In this document: positions 19,760-28,535 of the stretch, one piece after another
Numbering within the stretch: position 1 is the stretch's first letter
How the letters are laid out: each line of letters opens with the position of its first letter
Origin: Gymnopilus junonius
Taxonomy: Eukaryota > Basidiomycota > Agaricomycetes > Agaricales > Galerinaceae
Assembly: GCA_015501075.1 (NCBI GenBank)
Contig: JADNYJ010000413.1
Location: 1-28,535 of the forward strand
Length of the DNA: 28,535 bases
Direction: 5' to 3'
Position numbers and translations under genes: made by a program
The notes under the pieces: model-generated
Databases searched by the model: none
The model's input: the letters and a program-made list of their open reading frames with translations, nothing else
What the model was told of the DNA's origin: nothing

Positions 19760-22020
19760 GAAGAGACACTTTGTCAGTAGCATGCAATATACAAGCAGAA
19801 GAAGACTTACACTCCGGAAGTGAGTTCTTCGACTTTCTCCCTCTGACCATCACCTGCGACTTTCTATGAATGGTTCTCCTGAAGTTCGGTGCCGCTCATT
19901 GCGAAGTCATGAATCAGAGTCATAGCTTGATGCTAAAATTTCATTCGTCGGAATATATGGTATATGGCATTCTTTATTTCTGCCACAGTTCCTCTTTAAT
20001 TTGAATGGTTGCAGAAAGATGATTACGACAGGACCACTGATGAAGTAGATTTCCTGCATATGAGGTTTTACGATGCCCTAGACATGAGAATAGGACAGGA
20101 AGGAGATAATAATATATGCAAAGAGGGGTGAAGGCTTTGACCAGTATGGATTGTCCACTTGAAAATAGAGACCCATATGTGGCATTCATAGTTTACTGAA
20201 TCTCGAGGAAAATAATTGTCAGGGCATCAAATATAAACAACTCTGTCAGTGTATTTGGGGTGGAAGCCTGGTAGGGAACCTCGATTTAATTGAGTGACAG
20301 TTGGCTTAGATAAAGAGGTATATAGGACATGGGATTGCAATGCCAGGCTTCGACACATTTGAAGAGAAGATGGTGAGCAAGAAGTGCCTTAGAGACAGTC
20401 GAAGCAAGCATTTGGGTAAATGTCGTGTTCAAGACATACATCGTCCGAGTTCCTGCTGTTGTGGGATCATCCACCGAGTGCATTGGTGACGTCACGCGCC
20501 GAGGTCAAACTTTCGAGTCGAGACTGGAGCTTTCAATCGGAGTGTGCTAGGTAAACGGAAAGCGTGTCATGGTCACTCACACTTCCCCAGCTCACTTCAA
20601 CTTGAAGTCGTGCCTTCATCCACATTGCAGTTAACAGGACTACATAAAGGCTGTACTGGCTTTCTCCATTGGAATGCTAACGGAGGGTGGAAACCTACAT
20701 AAAAAGCTGGCAATTTTTTCAAGTCTCTTGGCCAGGCCACGGATTTAGAATGGTCAGAAGTCAAAGCCTGAGGCAGAGAGAGTGGCGAGCTCTTTCGAGA
20801 GATAGATTTCTGCTATTCGAAAAACTTGGAACATAACAAACTTGTCCTGGGCATCTTGCCGCGGAACAGATCCGCCTCTGTAAACACTTATTCACGGCGT
20901 TTACGGACTAAATAATCAACCTGGCGCCTTTTCTATATACCTTCAGGCAACCTTTTATTCTATTCTATTTTTTTCGCTTTATTCTATAGTCAATTACGCG
21001 GAATGAGAAGGTATTCTTTCTACTTTTCCGATTCTATGCTGCCAAATGACCGTCCTGCTCGGAAGGAGAAGCTTCATAGGTATTCCATCCTCCCATGACA
21101 GTCATTTTTATTCAAGACCAACTATGTACTTGAACTTTAAAGAAGATATTGAATAAATAATAACACCGTACTGGCATGTGTTGTGAGTGATCGGCTTTTC
21201 GGAATTTCTGTCAAATTTCTTTCCTACATACTTACTTCATGGACGGAGAAATTTGTCATTAATTTGTTTCGGGCATCCGTCCGGCTTTCAATTCCGATTT
21301 CACTACTTGACCTTCGAATTCTCTTCTCATGTAATAAAGTCAAGGGCTCGTGTCTATTACTCGAGTGGGCGTTGGAAGTTGTGGGGTGTGCCTTTACCCA
21401 GAATGGGTGCAATAGCCGCCGACATCAAGGCGAGGCCCTTCTCTTATGTCATCTCTTTTTATTACTCTCTCTGACATGTGGGACGACTCTCTGAGATGCA
21501 CACGTCCTGAAATTTTCATATTTGAGGAGACCCAGTAAGTCGAATATCATGTTCCGGACAGAAAGGGCGGAAGAAGAAAGACGGGAGGGCTACTTGAGAA
21601 CGCGAAATCCCTTGCATCCATTTTCGTAATATAACATACACGTACATACAAGCAAGTAAAAAGGAAGAACTCCAGAGTTCTGCCCTGGTGGTAATACAAA
21701 ATCTACACTTTTCTAATCATTTGTACAAGAGAAGACCCAAAAAAGAAAAGAACGAAGAACGTGAAAAGCTCGTGTCTGAGGAGCATGATATGTAGCAGAA
21801 GGGGAAATAATACATCTATGTAGTAATGTGGTCATTCCGTCAAGGAAGCTTGTCATGTCGAACAATAAGGTTACAGAGTGTTGTCGTTTCTATACAAGTT
21901 TGAGCGTTGACCGTCTATTTGGGGTAATAACGTGGATGTGTGGTGGGGCTCGTCGATGAAAGCGTGAAGATGATGCCTGTCAAAGGACGCAGAGACGGAA
22001 TGGGCGCGCGGGTTGTTCCT
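19760..22020. other. Gene-poor region
   Basis: No reading frame with family landmarks or consistent splicing was found on either strand. It includes a TGACGTCACGCG site at 20487-20498 with weakly similar surroundings to the two spacer blocks (GGGATCA upstream, GAGG downstream). The 3' end of the DPBB gene enters from the right. Confidence 0.45.
20487..20494. promoter_or_regulatory. Palindromic CRE followed by CGCGCCGAGG
   Basis: TGACGTCA followed by CGCGCCGAGG closely resembles the sites at 10333 and 19265 (CGCGTCGAGG and CGCGTCGAAA). It may be a third remnant of the duplicated spacer or an independent bZIP site. Confidence 0.35.
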
Positions 22021-22677
22021 TCAGGGCTTCCAATCCTTGTTCATGAAATGCCATGACACTTTGAGTACGCCGGTACTGAGGGATCCGAGTTTCTCGAATA
22101 ATGCGGGCGACATGTCTAGAATAATATGAAAGTGTGAGTGACGAGTAATTGTGCGGAAATGAAAGGAATGTACGGACCGATGTCATTGTCGCCGCAAGAT
22201 TGACAGCTATCTTTGGTCAAGCCGATGGCGGTCTTACCATTTGCAGTATTGGTTATTTGGACGTACTGAGAACCAAGTAAGAAAATTTCATTCAGCACAG
22301 CAACAGACATATAACTAACCTGGTTACAATTGCCGCCTCCATTTCGGTCATAAAGGCCCTTGCCGATAGCGAGAATAAGGTCGGAGGACGTGTTCCAATC
22401 ACCACAGTTTCCGAGTCCTGGAACAAATTTAGTCAGAAATAGTGGCAAAGGGAATTGAACGACAAGAACACACCAGGATAGTACCATGTACCCTTGCAAG
22501 TTATTGCTATGTCAGCTTATTTTGAAACGGCAAGGGAAAAAAAAGACATACCCGTCCCACTCGCGTAAGACGCGCCTCGATGTTGACGAGTTCACGGTTC
22601 ACGACGGGTACTGGTGATGCAAGAGCGAGGAGGGCGGAGGTGAAGAACGCGAAGGCTAAGAGAGTAAGACGCGACAT
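22021..22677 (-). CDS. Secreted double-psi beta-barrel (RlpA/expansin-like) protein
   Basis: Five exons join in phase: 22677-22552, 22492-22474 (only 19 nt), 22417-22320, 22265-22178 and 22115-22021, giving 141 aa. Residues 1-20 (MSRLTLLAFAFFTSALLALA) are a signal peptide. The mature part is a single DPBB domain: GTWYYPGLGNCGDWN, then GNCNQYVQITN, KDSCQSCGDNDIDMSP and ALFEKLG. Four Cys can form two disulphides, and DMSP-ALFEKLG is the family's usual metal- or substrate-site region. Fungal members (RlpA-like, loosenin-like) act on the cell wall or are small secreted proteins. No carbohydrate-binding domain is present. The gene looks fully intact, and a TATA box lies upstream. Its precise activity cannot be deduced. 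Confidence 0.9.
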
Positions 22678-22774
22678 GGCAGATACTGGTATTTAATGAA
22701 GAATAAATGATCAAGGATGACAAGGGGTGTTTAAGCAGTCGACAGGCCAACTAAAAGCCAAGAACCCAGTAGCC

Positions 22775-22781
22775 TTTTATA
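22775..22781 (-). promoter_or_regulatory. TATA box of the DPBB gene
   Basis: TATAAAA on the minus strand lies about 100 bp upstream of the start codon at 22677, a normal spacing for a strongly expressed secreted-protein gene with a short leader. Confidence 0.55.
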
Positions 22782-24412
22782 CCTGGAGAGAAGCGCTTAC
22801 GCAACGCATCGTGCACCGAGGCGTGCTAAGCATCCACAAATGGGCGGCCGCACTTCATACTCGAGCAAAAAATAGGGCGGCGTCTGTAGATCCTATTGGT
22901 TAGGTTGTCATTAATACCGAGAAAGGTTCCACAGAGCAGGGGTCGGCAGCACAAAGTAAATTTTCAAGCCTCAAGTCCGGAACAATAAACACATCACAAT
23001 ATTCCACCATGGTTGACGAAAGTCTTTGGTGTAGGGCGACACAAATAAACATTTTTTTTTCGAATTTTGGGCCCCCCAAAAAAGCCAGAATGATGACCGA
23101 TTATCTCACCCTCCAAGAGAATCTAATCGTGGCCACTATGATTCAAATGGAAAGTGGAACTCACGGTGGACCGTGGCAGCCTCCCCTTCCACACGATGCA
23201 GCACAGCACAGCAAAAGATTTTTGATCCCCAAATAATCTAGAATGACCAGACAGCGACACTGATTCTCCGACGCCGTCGCTGATTTCTGTCGAACTAATC
23301 CTGTGATTCCTGATGGCCACTGATTTCAAGAATTTTCCTGGTAACCGAAAATCCATCACCCAAATCGAAGAACTAGAAGTTTAGAGAGCCTTTCTGTCAA
23401 ATTCTGACCTGTGGCCATGTCGTCATCCTCTCTTCGCATGACTCGAAAATGGCACCCATTGCCTCGACGTTTCCATGAGGTAGGCACAGTTATTAGTGAG
23501 AAATTTGACAGCAATCAGTAGCTTGGTCTGTGGTGGTTTTCCCTGAAGAGATTTCGTGGGCGAAAGTGATGTTTCCCCGTATTTGGTTCGTGGCTGTTCG
23601 TGGAAAACGTGTTTGCAAACTTTACGCAGGCCTTCATTTGTCGTTCTCATCAAACACGCTCTCTCCTGCTTGCCAAGCTTGGAACTGAAAAAAATTAAAT
23701 AATCTTTCGGAACGAATGCGGGTCACCTGTTGCTTCAAACTTTGCTCCTGGAACGTGTATCCGTGCGGATTCTAGCTGCTGGAATCGTAGGCCAATCTTC
23801 GAGAATTCATAGCTCACAATTGACATAATTCTGGAGTATACAACCTAGGATTCTGGCGTGCGCTTCATGTATATTCGGTGTCCTGGCCATCTAATGGAGA
23901 AACCTCTTCCAAGTGGCCCAGAATCTTGAACAAAACCTATCAGGAAAAGTCTGGAAACACAATCCTAGCTGTTGTACATGGTAGACCTGCACCTGGCCGC
24001 TCAAGGAAAGTAATTGTGGTATGACTCGCCTTGTTTACCAAATTCAAAGCCTCGGTCGCCACTCGCGAAATGAGCGGCTGCATTAGGTTTTCCAACTTGA
24101 AGCCATGCGATTCTAGGTAAATTAGAAATCAATCCCGCAAGCTCAGGTGTCAATCAACGCTCTAATGACAAACCGGTCTTTTAAAGGGGCTATTCCGAGG
24201 AAGCTTTTCAGCGTTACTTACTTTCACTCCGCCTCTCCCTCCTACCTCATTCCCAAGTGTCGGGATTATAACATAAGACTTTGTCATGGTTACGCCTGTT
24301 TCCTGATTGGACTGCTTGATCTTAGCTATAGCAACGCTGGCAACTCTCGTGCTTTGCTGCATGAATAGAATTCAATATTAATAATAATTTGAACAGAAAC
24401 ATGTCACGTACA
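22782..24412. other. Intergenic region between divergent DPBB and BZZ1 genes
   Basis: No reading frame is supported. A possible short exon at 23417-23475 (MSSSSLRMTRKW, followed by GTAGGC) has no recognisable continuation. The two flanking genes are divergently transcribed, so this 1.6-kb region contains both promoters. Confidence 0.5.
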
Positions 24413-24437
24413 TGACGTCATACCATTATATCACGTG
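24413..24437. promoter_or_regulatory. CRE and E-box upstream of BZZ1
   Basis: TGACGTCA (24413-24420) and CACGTG (24432-24437) lie 130-155 bp before the BZZ1 start codon. These are consensus sites for bZIP and bHLH regulators; occupancy is inferred. Confidence 0.45.
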
Positions 24438-24567
24438 TAGGCTGCTAAGATATCAGTCGAGCTCAGTCAAGGTTGTATCGTGCATCCATCTCTCTGGTAT
24501 AATTGGCTTGTGCCAGCTTTATAGTTCGAATACGCAACGAATCGCGTAGAGAAATTTTTGGAACGGA

Positions 24568-27500
24568 ATGTCCGAAAGTGGCCTATACTACGGCCAAGCG
24601 CTTCCAGTGACTATCCTCCTGTTTTCGCTTGGTCGGAAATCCCCTAATCCATAATTCTAGGATCAGGTTGAGAGAATCGCAGAGCTCTTTGACTCGCAAC
24701 TTGAAGTAATAAATGATGTGAGCTGAAACTTTTTTCTCGGTGACCACGAACATAGCTAATTGCTTTGTAGGTACGAGAGCTGTATACCGCACGTGTAGTT
24801 CTAGAGCGCGAATATGCCTCGAAGTTGCAACTGCTGACGCGGAAGGCCTCTGAAAAGAAATCTAAGGCGTGCTCCTCGTTTGTATTTGGAAAGGAGCCGA
24901 CAAAGCCTTGGGACGCAGATGCCCTGAGACAGAGGCATGTGTCTAAGCCGTTTCTGCTATATTATTTCCTCATTTCGATCTCAGCACTTTGAATCAGGCG
25001 TACGACGAGATAATTCAGTCTATGGCCGACACAGCGCAGGATCATTCTGGTTTTGCAGATGCACTGACCTCACAGATGATTGAAATTCTAAAAATTTTGG
25101 GGAAGAGGAACGAAGAGACCAAGAAAAAGGTATATTCCTTCCCTTTCTTGACCTGACCATCCTATTTTAACCCATGGTGTAGGAAATATTATTTTTCCAG
25201 AAATTGCTTTCAGACCGCGATCGTGCCTACAACGATCGCCTCAAGGTCAGTGGTTCCTGACTTCAAAATACAGCCACAAACCCTAGTGAAATATTTGCAG
25301 AACAAACAAAAGGTGTGCATCTCAGAGGAACATATATGTCACAACGAGCCTGACAGTACCGTTCTTAGTATGATGAAGAATGTTCCGAAGTCGAATCGTT
25401 TCGGCAGAAGCAGGCAGGGTGACCCCACACTTACATTTGATACCGGCTACCTTACGCGATCTACCACATACAGGGACGAGCAGCTGATGACAAGCACGCC
25501 GATCGGGCAGCACGACAAGCGGAACAACAACGGCACGATATGCTGAACTCCAAAAAGTGGGCATTGCTTCCTTTATTCCTTAGGCCACTTCGACTGAAAC
25601 ACATTAGTTCCTATTTGATAACTATAGCCATCGCCAATCGTGCTAAGGCAATGTTCTATGCAGAAGATATACCGCAGCTAGAGAATGTGAGCCCTGATAA
25701 AATGTTTCTATACTTTTCAGGTCAATTCTGATCACTGTCTTAGGAGCTCCGTGAGTGCAGGTAAAGGAACGGAATGTTCTCGATTAACATGAACCATCAG
25801 AGGCACTACAGCGGCGCCTCATGCTTCGTTTTGTTAAGATCCTTGGCCATGGGCAACGCTTGCACTTGAAGCATCTAGATTCCCTCAAATCCCGAGTTGC
25901 CAATGTCGAAACGAAACTCGAACAGGTCGATGTCGTTAAAGATCAGGACCTCTTCATTAATTATAATGTACGCAATTTCGTCGCTCCCGATGATTGGACG
26001 TTCGAACCCTCCGCAATACATTATGATACGGTGGGTGGCACAAATAACAATGATTTATGCCATTGAAAGTATCACCTTCTGTAGGACGCCATGAGCGTTG
26101 AGCCGGCACCTAAGATTGTCATACAGAACAAGCTGAGACGGTCGCGAGAGAAAATAAATGAACTCAACCCTTTAGTTAAGTCCAAACGTACGTTGGCAGT
26201 AGAATTTTATGTCCGATCTCCTCCCTGAATAGTTACTGATTATCGATGCTGATCTAGGTGCTGAGCTTAATGAACTGTCAGCACAAATTTCGTCCTACTC
26301 TGCCGACAGTTCAGTTGGGGCCATTGATGACTTGACTGATGTAAACGTACTTGATTGACTGTGTATTAATTACTTACCTTGCTACCTAGAAACATCTGGA
26401 AGCTACCCATCAGCTCGCACTTTACAGCGTATCCGAACGCATCTTGACGACTGAAATCGAGACTATTGTAAACGTAGTTGGGGGTATGTTACGAATATAC
26501 CTTGACCATATTCTCCTGACGATAAGTTGTAGATGATGAGGGATCGTCAAAACCACACTCGTTTAAAAGTTCTTCATTTTCCATCCCAACTCAATGTGGC
26601 TACTGCAATGTAATCGCCAGGTTATATCGTCTGCATTTATCTTTTTGACGCCAACTTTTTAGTCTTCGATTTGGGGGTTGAGCAAGCAAGGCAAGACCTG
26701 TCGTGCCTGTGGCTTGTCTGTTCACGCCAAATGCGAACTGAAGGTGATGAATCGTTTTGAAGTTTGACCTTACGTCTGTCAACCGATAATTCTGCCATTG
26801 GCTAGGTTCCCGCGAACTGCGAAGGAGCAGAAGAACGTCAGTCGACCATGCTATTCAAGAGGAATACGAACGTATCAAGAAGAAGTGTCCCAGGTGAAAA
26901 CCTTGGTCTAGTCTGACAGACTTCACCTAACATCCAAGTATAGAAACCACTCCCGCGATACCACCCTCGGCTTCTTCCTTCGTCCAATCGATATCGTCCA
27001 ACGATGTTTCTGAAGAGATCGTCGAGGCTCGAGCGCTATATGATTTCAAAGCCACGTCCGAGTTTGAATTAGCTGTGCGCGGTAGGTATCTATGTCGCTC
27101 GGACTTCGAACAATTATTGATATGTTCAGAGGGGGAAACGGTCCGGGTTATTGAACCTGATGACGGTTCTGGCTGGATAAAGGTAGTCGGCGAAAATGAG
27201 GACAGCGGCCTTGTACCTGCGTCGTATCTGGAGGTGGTTGCCGATGTATCAGAGGGACGAGAAACGGGTGACGGCGGTGGTGACAAACATGGTACGCATC
27301 AGGACACCTAAAGACGGAAAAGAATGCGCAACTCACCTATGCAGTTCGAGCTATATACCCCTACACCGCTCAAGGCGCCGAAGAACTCAGCCTTCAACCA
27401 GGCGACATTCTAACCTTGACTTCTGGACCAGAAAGTGGCGAGAACTATGGAAATGGTTGGTGGGAAGGTAGGCGGTGAGCTTGTTTGACCGCAAGACAAT

Positions 27501-27641
27501 TGTTGACCAGTCACGCCTAGGCTTCAACAATCAAGGGAGGAAAGGCATCTTCCCTAGCAGCTATGTGAGTTCAACTTGGGCGGTTAACACCCTTTGCTCA
27601 CTGACGAGTCACCCAATCCTCTGCAGGTCGAGTCGTTATGA
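24568..27641 (+). CDS. BZZ1: Bzz1-like F-BAR, C1, double-SH3 protein (actin/endocytosis)
   Basis: Bzz1 binds membrane and Las17/WASP and promotes actin-patch assembly in endocytosis. Twenty-two exons join in phase (643 aa): 24568-24606, 24661-24717, 24771-24934, 24985-25129, 25183-25245, 25301-25312, 25369-25413, 25474-25556, 25608-25686, 25744-25750, 25801-26030, 26085-26187, 26258-26340, 26390-26483, 26533-26609, 26663-26743, 26806-26893, 26944-27081, 27130-27291, 27345-27467, 27521-27564 and 27627-27641. The F-BAR domain covers about 1-300 (ALPDQVERIAELFDSQLEV, FFQKLLSDRDRAYNDRLK, SRVANVETKLEQVDVVKDQD). A C1 zinc domain spans about 410-460 (PTQCGYCN, IWGLSKQGKTCRACGLSVH, KCELKVPANC). SH3-1 (ALYDFKATSEFELAV, GLVPASYLEVV) and SH3-2 (AIYPYTAQGAEELSLQPGD, GIFPSSY) complete it. 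The start Met precedes YYGQALPDQVERI, the usual F-BAR opening. Exons 6 (12 nt) and 10 (7 nt) are micro-exons. Introns 3 and 7 need GC donors. No lesions were found. Confidence 0.95.
24935..24984 (+). other. GC-AG intron 3 of BZZ1
   Basis: AG|GCATGT..TCAG. Only this junction gives RQSTLNQAYDEII in phase. Apart from the C it matches the fungal donor consensus GTATGT; the GT inside it would shift the frame. Confidence 0.8.
25744..25750 (+). other. 7-nt micro-exon 10 of BZZ1
   Basis: GAGCTCC lies between TCTTAG and GTGAGT. Including it links LEN to ELQALQRRLMLRFVKIL in phase (phase 0 in, phase 1 out). Skipping it would shift the frame inside the F-BAR domain. Confidence 0.75.
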
Positions 27642-28535
27642 ACAGTTTCCTTCTTATCGTAATGGGATGTTCATAGCCATGGTGACATGATAGATTTGTA
27701 AGGGACTTGACTTTACAGAGTATACAGGGACATCAGTGTATCCTTGTTGAGGAGGTCACGTCAACGTATACAATCATTGATTTTCCATACCGATAGCGCA
27801 ATTTAAGAGCCAGACTAGAGGTAGGTTAGTCATGGGACGTAATGAAATAATGACAGGGGTATAGCCTTCTTGTGGGACTGTACCTATCGGAGTAAAAATG
27901 TTAGAAATATTTTCAATCAAGGTGGCTCACCAGTTTTTCAGCCACTTAGAAGAGGACTCCCCCACCTTGAATATACCTCGGGTAATAACGTCCAAAGTTC
28001 AAAATATCATGTGGGGCCCGAGCAGATCGCCTGAATCTTGCTATGGCTAAACTTCGCAAGTCGCTGTATCCCCACTGGCCCAGCCATCGTAAGTTGCCGA
28101 CAAGCTGGGCGAGCAGATGACAGCCCAGGCCAACAATTCTGCAGCTCAGTTGGCGACGTAACATTCCAACCAAGGTAGCATGCAAAGGACCATACGCGCA
28201 GGGAAATCATAATTTCAACTGTTTCCATCACCTGTGGAAGCTGAAAATGAATCTGCCTTTGAAATTACAAGGTGAAAGGGGCTCCGAAGTTCGCTTGCTG
28301 CCCGATTCATCTTTTCCATTGATGGAAATATTTCGATTGCAGCTGCAGGGTTTTTCCCTGCGTCATTGGGCGAAAAACACAATGACCAAGAGACTGCGGA
28401 GCATGTAATCGTTAAACGCCCTCGCTCAATCTTGTGGCACTGGCGAACGCATGCACGCTGACAACCCTCTTGACATGCGAAACTGGCCAATCCTGGAGGC
28501 AAGTGCGAGAACGGAGATTCCTCCAAAAGATTTTT
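27642..28535. other. Downstream region of BZZ1, no gene recognised
   Basis: No reading frame here shows conserved motifs or consistent splicing. It probably includes the BZZ1 3' UTR and an intergenic stretch running out of the window. Confidence 0.45.

Noticed and set aside
23009..23236. 75-codon plus-strand frame starting in a good ATG context
   Set aside because: The peptide has no family features and no continuing exon. It lies in the gene-free region between divergent promoters.
28215..28526. 103-codon minus-strand frame near the window end
   Set aside because: It shows no motif, splice pattern or compositional sign of coding.

Overview
This is nuclear DNA of a mushroom-type basidiomycete (Agaricomycete). 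The support is dense, mostly 48-66-nt spliceosomal introns with GT/GC..AG ends, intron-split genes of typical agaricomycete families, and a CACTA/Plavaka-type DNA transposon. There is no prokaryotic gene organisation. Exon structures were worked out by hand from splice signals, phase continuity and family motifs. No similarity search was run.

Layout. 1-1603 (+): a Ser/Thr-rich single-pass membrane protein gene with several frame breaks, probably decayed. 2446-4601 (-): intact RPAP3-like gene (TPR plus RPAP3_C; R2TP/HSP90 co-chaperone), 6 exons. 5440-6509 (-): intact aminoglycoside-phosphotransferase-like (APH) kinase-fold gene, 4 exons. 6753-7575 (-): truncated, internally deleted copy of RPAP3. 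7662-9893 (+): Hua1-like proline-rich zinc-finger gene with multiple frameshifts. 10850-11831 (-): second, degenerate copy of APH. 11832-18511: a complete 6,680-bp DNA transposon with perfect 21-bp terminal inverted repeats (TIRs), a 7-bp target duplication, an intact 3-exon transposase (1078 aa) and a second accessory gene. 18519-18600 (-): the missing first exon of the APH copy, so the transposon sits in its intron 1. 18745-19285: a relic of a second Hua1-like copy plus the spacer that follows it. 19516-19757 (-): relic of a C2H2/BED-like zinc-finger protein. 22021-22677 (-): intact secreted double-psi beta-barrel (RlpA/expansin-like) protein, 5 exons. 24568-27641 (+): intact BZZ1-like F-BAR/C1/SH3-SH3 protein with 22 exons, including 7-nt and 12-nt micro-exons.

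The main story lies between 2.4 and 19.3 kb. The order RPAP3(-), Hua1-like(+), APH(-) seems to have been an ancestral unit that was tandemly repeated about three times and then lost members reciprocally. Unit 1 keeps RPAP3 and APH intact. Unit 2 keeps broken RPAP3, Hua1-like and APH. Unit 3 keeps only a Hua1-like relic. A potentially still active CACTA/Plavaka-like element later split the unit-2 APH copy. The flanks from about 20 to 28 kb hold ordinary single-copy genes for the cell surface and the actin/endocytosis machinery.
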